A stretch of DNA of 11,579 nucleotides from the NCBI GenBank assembly GCA_002705465.1, contig PAGS01000021.1, positions 1 to 11,579 of the forward strand, in the 5' to 3' direction. The position numbers and the translations under genes were made by a program. Positions 7,785 through 11,579 of the stretch are shown here, in pieces. Numbering within the stretch: the stretch's first letter is position 1; each line of letters starts with the position of its first letter. This DNA is from Halieaceae bacterium. GTDB taxonomy: Bacteria > Pseudomonadota > Gammaproteobacteria > Pseudomonadales > Halieaceae. Under the pieces are notes generated by a model. That model worked only from the letters and a program-made list of their open reading frames with translations. It was not told the origin of the DNA and ran no database searches.

Positions 7785-8503
7785 TGCTCTCTGATCGGCT
7801 CCTATTTGCGGTGTTGCCAGCGATTGTGACTGTGGCGCTCCATGGCCTGTTGGTGTTGACGCTCCTCTTCCGTTGGAACGGCCCCGCTCAGGTGGTTGCC
7901 GCTGCACCCGCCGTGCAGCCGATTCAGGCAAGCCTTGTTCAGGCTGAAACGCTAAAACCGAAACCGAAACCGAAACCGAAACCCAAGCCCAAGCCCAAGC
8001 CCAAGCCGGACGTGGAACCCTTGTCGCCGACTGGGCCCCCACCGGTCGCTGAAGCAAAACCGGAGCCGGAGCCCGCGCCCGCCGAGGAAACCTCTCCCAG
8101 CCCAGTACCCACCCTCGATGCAGAGCAGCTGGCAATGCTGACGCGTGAGGAGCTGAAAACGCTGACCGATACAGAGGTAGGCGCAGCGGGTGCTGAAGAG
8201 CCCATTTTGCGGGATATGGTGGCGGCAACAATACGGGCAGCCGTTATCAATCGATGGACCCGCCCGCCGAGCGCTCGAAACGGCATGGTGTCGGTATTGT
8301 CGATACAATTAGTGCCGACTGGTGAGGTGGTTGGCGTCAGCGTGTTGCAGTCCAGCGGCAATTCCGCCTTTGATCGCAGTGCGATGAATGCAGTTGAGCG
8401 CGCAGGGCGATTCCCTGAGGTTGCCAAGCTTGAAGATAGGATATTCGAGGCGAACTTTCGCCGTTTCCAGTTGATTTTTAAACCTGAAGATTTGAGGTAC
8501 TGA
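7784..8503 (+). CDS. tolA: Energy transducer TolA, short TonB-like form
   Basis: TolA links the TolQR motor to TolB and Pal across the periplasm. This version has 239 residues against 421 in E. coli. Residues 6-29 form the N-terminal membrane helix, with His20 in [11 protein letters not shown] matching the conserved TolA/TonB His. Residues 45-110 are Pro-rich: nine Lys-Pro pairs at 58-75, then GPPP and EPEPAPAEE stretches. About 113-140 may be helical. From about 143 the C-terminal domain is typical of TolA ([30 protein letters not shown], then [16 protein letters not shown]). The long Ala/Lys helix of E. coli domain II is missing. TonB was considered, but TolR upstream, TolB downstream and the C-terminal domain favour TolA. 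No cysteine is present. Confidence 0.93.
   Translation: MLSDRLLFAVLPAIVTVALHGLLVLTLLFRWNGPAQVVAAAPAVQPIQASLVQAETLKPKPKPKPKPKPKPKPKPDVEPLSPTGPPPVAEAKPEPEPAPAEETSPSPVPTLDAEQLAMLTREELKTLTDTEVGAAGAEEPILRDMVAATIRAAVINRWTRPPSARNGMVSVLSIQLVPTGEVVGVSVLQSSGNSAFDRSAMNAVERAGRFPEVAKLEDRIFEANFRRFQLIFKPEDLRY
7955..8008 (+). repeat. Nine-unit hexanucleotide tandem repeat encoding (Lys-Pro)9 in tolA
   Basis: Nine in-frame six-base units, each encoding Lys-Pro. Four AAACCG units come first, then one AAACCC, three AAGCCC and a final AAGCCG. The two homogeneous blocks differ only at third codon positions, as expected if each expanded by replication slippage. Gain or loss of units keeps the frame. Confidence 0.95.
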
Positions 8504-9795
8504 TGTTGCGAAGGATCTGGTTGTGCGCGGCACTCCTGCTATCGGTTTCAGTAGCGCACGCCGAGCTACAGATCGAGATCAATCAGGGCGTGGAAAACCC
8601 CACGCCCATAGCCGTCGTGCCCTTTGCCTGGCAGGGCGTTGGCGCGCCCCCTGAGGATGCCGCACAAATCGTGGATTCAGATCTGGCGCGCAGCGGCCAG
8701 TTCTCCCCTGTTAGCCGCCGGGATATGCTGAGTTATCCATCCAGAGAGTCCGAACTTTTTTTTCGCGACTGGCGGGCAATCTCGGCTGAATACGTCTTGA
8801 TTGGCCGCGTGAGTGTTGGCTCCCAAGCACGTATTGATTTTCAACTGTTCGACACGACGCGTCAGCAAGCGGTCCAGGAGGGCACTGTTACCGGGCCTGT
8901 ATCTGAATTGAGGATGCTGGCTCATCAGGTATCAGACTCGGTTTATAAAAGCCTTACCGGGATACCGGGGGCTTTTGCGACCCGGCTACTTTATGTCTCG
9001 GTGACGCGTAATCCGGAAGGTAAGGACTTCTATCGTTTGACGCTTGCTGATGCGGACGGACGGCGTCCGATCGTGCTCCTGGAAGGTCGGGATCCGATAA
9101 TGTCTCCGGCGTGGTCGCCCGATGGTAAAGAGGTCGCCTATGTTTCTTTTGAAACGTCCCGGCCCGCAATTTACCGCCAAAATTTGCTCACGGGTGCGCG
9201 AGAGCAGTTAACCAATTTTCAAGGCTTGAATAACTCCCCAGCATGGTCGCCTGATGGCAACAGCATGGCCTTGGTGTTATCTAAAGATGGTAATCCCGAC
9301 ATTTACCTGTTGAATCTGAGTAGTCGAGCCTTAGCTCGGTTGACCCGGCATTTTGCGATCGACACTGAACCCACTTGGATGCCGGACGGCAAGTCGCTGC
9401 TATTCACATCTGACCGCGGGGGAAAACCACAAATTTATCGCTATGATCTCCGCACCAAAAAGATTGAGCGGGTGACTTTTGAGGGGTCGTATAATGCGAG
9501 GGCGCGTGTCGCCCAAGATGGCCGCAATGTCGCTTTGGTTCATCGCCGAGAGGGCCGTTACCATATTGCGGTCTTTGATCTGGTTACAGATCGACTGACT
9601 GTACTGACTGAGACCAGTCTCGACGAGAGCCCCAGTATTGCGCCCAATGGCTCAATTGTGCTGTATGCCACCAAGCGGGGCGACGATAGTATCCTCGGCG
9701 CAGTGGCGGTTGATGGCGGCGTAAGTTTCAGCCTGCCCGCCCGGCAAGGGAGCGTGCAGGAACCCGCCTGGTCACCTTTCGTCACGCCGCAGTAG
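8503..9795 (+). CDS. tolB: Tol-Pal periplasmic beta-propeller protein TolB
   Basis: TolB is a periplasmic protein that alternates between Pal and TolA. The 430-residue precursor (E. coli 430) has a clear Sec signal peptide, [20 protein letters not shown], cleaved before ELQIEINQG. The mature N-terminus carries the TolA-contacting strand, followed by an alpha/beta domain ([31 protein letters not shown]). From about residue 165 a six-bladed propeller shows repeats with WSPDG-type motifs at about 202, 246, 290, 334 and 377, ending PAWSPF. The ATG overlaps the tolA stop (TGATG), with TTGAGG five bases upstream. A short hairpin covers the stop codon. Assignment is certain. Confidence 0.98.
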   Translation: MLRRIWLCAALLLSVSVAHAELQIEINQGVENPTPIAVVPFAWQGVGAPPEDAAQIVDSDLARSGQFSPVSRRDMLSYPSRESELFFRDWRAISAEYVLIGRVSVGSQARIDFQLFDTTRQQAVQEGTVTGPVSELRMLAHQVSDSVYKSLTGIPGAFATRLLYVSVTRNPEGKDFYRLTLADADGRRPIVLLEGRDPIMSPAWSPDGKEVAYVSFETSRPAIYRQNLLTGAREQLTNFQGLNNSPAWSPDGNSMALVLSKDGNPDIYLLNLSSRALARLTRHFAIDTEPTWMPDGKSLLFTSDRGGKPQIYRYDLRTKKIERVTFEGSYNARARVAQDGRNVALVHRREGRYHIAVFDLVTDRLTVLTETSLDESPSIAPNGSIVLYATKRGDDSILGAVAVDGGVSFSLPARQGSVQEPAWSPFVTPQ

Positions 9796-9800
9796 CGGCG
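9785..9800 (+). other. Small perfect hairpin across the tolB stop codon
   Basis: CGCCGC and GCGGCG form a six-base stem with an AGTA loop; the TAG stop (9793-9795) lies in the loop and the first base of the 3' arm. No U-run follows, so it does not look like an intrinsic terminator. It might mark an RNA processing or stability site between tolB and pal, but a stem this short can arise by chance in GC-rich DNA. Confidence 0.35.
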
Positions 9801-9853
9801 GACCACGCGGGCCGTAGTGCAATATTTCTAGGCTAGATGGGCGAAAAAATCGG

Positions 9854-9859
9854 TATGAT
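9854..9859 (+). promoter_or_regulatory. Possible -10 element of a pal promoter
   Basis: TATGAT matches five of six positions of the sigma70 -10 consensus and lies 47 bases before the pal start, in the only sizeable gap of the tol cluster. No acceptable -35 lies 16-18 bases upstream, and there is no TG extension. An independent pal promoter would make sense, because Pal is needed in far larger amounts than TolB. Low confidence. Confidence 0.28.
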
Positions 9860-9906
9860 GCGCTACAGTAGTTGAATACGGGTCCTGTGACTGGGGAAAG
9901 ATAACG

Positions 9907-10440
9907 ATGAAAAACGTAAAGCTTTGCGCGAAGTGGATTGGTCTGGTGTTTGCAGCGCTGGTGCTTGCCGCCTGCTCGAGCAATGAAACTAAGGAAGCCG
10001 ATGCGGCCGCGGCGGCGGCTGCAGCGGCGGCGGAGCAGGCTGCACAAGAGGCGGCGGAGCGCGAGGCTGCTCAACAGGCTCAAGTAGAGGCACAACGCGA
10101 GCTCGAGACGGCTGCTGCCAATGTTGGTGCAGTATTTTACTTTGCTTTTGACAGCTCTTCGCTGACTGATGAGTCACGGGCTCAGGTTGATGCGCACATC
10201 GCGGCGCTACTAGGCAACAATGACAGCGTTCGTCTTGAAGGGCATACCGATGAGCGGGGTACCCGCGAGTACAACCTCGCTCTGGGCGAGCGCCGCGCCA
10301 ACGCGGTTCGCGACTACATGGTAGCCAACGGCGTGCCCAGCTACCGTATTGAGACGATAAGCTACGGAGAAGAGAATCCAGTGGCATATGGCTCTGGTGA
10401 GTCCAACTGGCAGCAAAATCGCCGCGTCGAGTTGAAATAA
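9907..10440 (+). CDS. pal: Peptidoglycan-associated outer-membrane lipoprotein Pal
   Basis: Pal is an abundant lipoprotein anchored in the outer membrane that grips peptidoglycan and is moved by TolB and TolA during division. The 177-residue precursor has a lipoprotein signal with lipobox LAAC and lipidated Cys23; Ser follows, so no inner-membrane retention Asp is present. Residues 31-70 form an unusual Ala/Glu/Gln-rich linker with a run of ten or more alanines, encoded largely by GCG/GCC codons. The OmpA-like domain (about 74-177) contains FAFDSSSLTDES and LEGHTDERGTREYNLALGERRANAV, where Asp115 and Arg130 are the expected diaminopimelate-binding pair. E. coli Pal has 173 residues. GGGGAAAG precedes the start. 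The only strong intrinsic terminator in the window lies 32 bases past its stop. Confidence 0.97.
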   Translation: MKNVKLCAKWIGLVFAALVLAACSSNETKEADAAAAAAAAAAEQAAQEAAEREAAQQAQVEAQRELETAAANVGAVFYFAFDSSSLTDESRAQVDAHIAALLGNNDSVRLEGHTDERGTREYNLALGERRANAVRDYMVANGVPSYRIETISYGEENPVAYGSGESNWQQNRRVELK

Positions 10441-10442
10441 CT

Positions 10443-10447
10443 GAGGA
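10443..10447 (+). promoter_or_regulatory. Ribosome binding site supporting a TTG start of cpoB
   Basis: GAGGA lies two bases after the pal stop and seven bases before TTG 10455, an ideal spacing. No in-frame ATG or GTG occurs between an in-frame upstream stop inside pal and this TTG, so the site strongly suggests that translation of cpoB begins at TTG. Confidence 0.6.
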
Positions 10448-10454
10448 TTCGACA

Positions 10455-11351
10455 TTGACAGGTTTACCCATCAAGCCGGCGTTATGCGCCGGCTTTTTGT
10501 TGATGCACTCGCTGGATGTATCACCGCAGGAGTACGTAGACGTAGAGGCAGAGCGTCGCGCTGCGGCGCAGGTGGTGACCGCGGACGTCGCTGAAGGTGC
10601 GGCTGTAGAGCCCGTCTCACCTACTTACGGGGGCATTCAGCCTTATTCTGGTTCCACCACGGTCGCGCAACCGTTGCTCGAGGTCGATAATAACCCGATC
10701 ACGGGAACGGACTCAGGAAGTCTGATTTTGCGTGTGCAACAGCTCGAGGCTGATGTTCGCATGCTCACTGGCTTGCTTGAGGAAGCGACCCAGGTGCTTC
10801 GTGCGCTTGAGGCACAAAGTCTCGAGCGCTACGTTGATCTTGATCGCAGGCTCAGCGTTGGAGCGCGTCCACAGGAGGAGAATGTTGCCACCGCCGGACC
10901 TGGCTCCATCATCCCAGCGTCAGGCGAGAGCACGGGTAACACTCAAAGTGAGCGGGCGGGTGAAGCGGAGGAAGGCGAGGAGGCCGCTTATCGTGCGGCC
11001 TATGAGTTGGTACGTGAGCGAGAATTCGATACGGCCGTGAGCGCTTTTATGGAGTTCCTGTCAGATTATCCATTTGGGCGTTATGCACCCAATGCCCACT
11101 ATTGGCTGGGGGAGCTTTATCTGGTTATTGACCCGCCAGACCCTGAACTCGCTCGCCAAAACTTTAAGTTGTTGCTTGACCAATACCCTGCCGATCAAAA
11201 GGCGCCAGACGCACTGTATAAGCTAGGGCGCGTGCAGTTTATAAAAGGAAATCGGCAGCGATCACGGGAATATCTTGACGAGGTCATCAGGGAGTATCCC
11301 TCCCACGCAGCGGCTCAGCTGGCGCGACAGTTCCTGTTGGAGAACTTCTGA
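10455..11351 (+). CDS. cpoB: Cell division coordinator CpoB (YbgF), TTG start
   Basis: CpoB is a periplasmic TPR protein that couples Tol-Pal outer-membrane constriction to peptidoglycan synthesis by PBP1B. From TTG 10455 the protein has 298 residues. Residues 1-25 look like a weak signal peptide: Lys7, then a short hydrophobic run PALCAGFLLM without a clear Ala-X-Ala site. A variable segment follows. The trimerising coiled coil lies at about 90-133 (LRVQQLEADVRML, then LERYVDLDRRL). A low-complexity linker spans 134-175, and three TPR units reach the C-terminus (AYELVREREFDTAVSAF, YWLGELYLV, DALYKLGRVQF). An internal ATG at 10503, just past the terminator hairpin, would remove the signal peptide and has no evident ribosome site. 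Family assignment is strong; the exact start is the uncertain part. Confidence 0.9.
   Translation: MTGLPIKPALCAGFLLMHSLDVSPQEYVDVEAERRAAAQVVTADVAEGAAVEPVSPTYGGIQPYSGSTTVAQPLLEVDNNPITGTDSGSLILRVQQLEADVRMLTGLLEEATQVLRALEAQSLERYVDLDRRLSVGARPQEENVATAGPGSIIPASGESTGNTQSERAGEAEEGEEAAYRAAYELVREREFDTAVSAFMEFLSDYPFGRYAPNAHYWLGELYLVIDPPDPELARQNFKLLLDQYPADQKAPDALYKLGRVQFIKGNRQRSREYLDEVIREYPSHAAAQLARQFLLENF
10473..10498 (+). terminator. Intrinsic terminator hairpin after pal, inside the apparent cpoB reading frame
   Basis: A perfect nine-base stem (AAGCCGGCG pairing with CGCCGGCTT) closes a five-base loop TTATG and ends in five consecutive T (10494-10498). This is a textbook Rho-independent terminator for rightward transcription. 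There is no T-run on the other side, so it should work in one direction only. It begins 32 bases after the pal stop yet, if cpoB starts at TTG 10455, encodes its residues 7-14. It may attenuate cpoB relative to pal; ribosomes translating the cpoB start would tend to prevent the hairpin from folding. Confidence 0.8.
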
Positions 11352-11438
11352 GCCAAGCGCGGAATCGGCGTTGTCTGTAGCACCTGCTTTTCCTCCAGGG
11401 CGTCAGATTTCGCCGGTTGATGCGAATCCGAAAAGAGC

Positions 11439-11466
11439 TTGAATTTTCACCCCGTAGCGTTAGCAT
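11439..11466 (+). promoter_or_regulatory. Probable sigma70 promoter of the tRNA-Lys gene
   Basis: TTGAAT (11439-11444) and TAGCAT (11461-11466) are separated by 16 bases; each matches four of six consensus positions. The bases just after the -10 (ACGCGCC) form a GC-rich discriminator, typical of stable-RNA promoters under stringent control. A start near 11473 would leave a leader of about ten bases before the tRNA. Confidence 0.5.
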
Positions 11467-11483
11467 ACGCGCCTCCCTGTTTT

Positions 11484-11559
11484 GGGCCGTTAGCTCAGTC
11501 GGTAGAGCAGTTGGCTTTTAACCAATTGGTCGCTGGTTCGAACCCAGCACGGCCCACCA
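11484..11559 (+). tRNA. tRNA-Lys, anticodon UUU
   Basis: A complete 76-base tRNA. The acceptor arms GGGCCGT and ACGGCCC pair perfectly. The D stem is GCTC/GAGC with an AGTCGGTA loop. The anticodon stem GTTGG/CCAAT has one G-U pair, and the loop CTTTTAA carries anticodon TTT, reading lysine AAA and AAG. The T arm is GCTGG-TTCGAAC-CCAGC. The CCA end is encoded in the gene (11557-11559). In Pseudomonas a tRNA-Lys also follows this tol-pal cluster, so its position is conserved. A short AAAAC/GTTTT inverted repeat after it is too weak to call a terminator, and the window ends there. Confidence 0.98.
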
Positions 11560-11579
11560 AAAAACTGAGGTTTTCGTCG

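Noticed and set aside
7362-8231. Long antisense open frame (289 codons) opposite tolR and tolA
   Set aside because: It is a shadow of two strongly supported genes; its composition simply mirrors the Lys-Pro repeat and GC-rich codons, and no family is recognisable.
7939-8427. Antisense open frame with Gly-Phe/Gly-Leu dipeptide repeats
   Set aside because: The repeats are just the complement of the tolA hexanucleotide repeat read in another frame.
11560-11579. AAAAC/GTTTT inverted repeat after tRNA-Lys as a terminator
   Set aside because: The stem is short and AT-only, and the window ends before a T-run could be seen.

Overview
This window is a conserved housekeeping and cell-envelope block from a gammaproteobacterium. 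The gene order (zinc-ribbon FmdB-type gene, aspS, yebC, ruvC, ruvA, ruvB, ybgC, tolQ, tolR, tolA, tolB, pal, cpoB, tRNA-Lys, with proS pointing away at the left edge) closely resembles the Pseudomonas arrangement. GC-rich codon use, a His-containing AspRS N-terminus and a short TonB-like TolA suggest a marine relative of Pseudomonas, perhaps the Cellvibrionales/Halieaceae. That placement is an inference from remembered family sequences, not from a search.

Layout: 1-258 is the 5' end of proS on the minus strand. 259-454 is a divergent intergenic region. 455-811 encodes a small HU-family DNA-binding protein. 812-1028 holds no gene that I can support. 1029-3919 is a translation cluster: the zinc-ribbon protein, AspRS and the translation factor YebC. 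4007-6236 encodes the complete RuvABC Holliday-junction machine. 6233-11351 is the Tol-Pal cluster: the YbgC thioesterase, the TolQ-TolR proton motor, the TolA energy transducer, periplasmic TolB, the Pal lipoprotein and CpoB. A tRNA-Lys(UUU) gene with its own promoter-like sequence closes the window.

From ruvC to tolB the genes overlap or lie within about 30 bases of each other (GTGA, ATGA and TGATG junctions), so most are probably translationally coupled on one transcript. A 111-base gap before pal, with a small hairpin over the tolB stop and a -10-like hexamer, may allow separate, higher pal expression. TolQRA use the proton gradient to recruit TolB and Pal for outer-membrane constriction at division; CpoB links this to peptidoglycan synthesis.

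I found no mobile element, CRISPR array, defence gene or evidently new system. The observations most worth a second look are: a strong intrinsic-terminator hairpin lying inside the apparent 5' coding sequence of cpoB, which would start at TTG; a short TolA whose long helical domain is replaced by a Pro-rich linker with a nine-unit Lys-Pro repeat; and an AspRS carrying the His associated with non-discriminating (Asp/Asn) enzymes.
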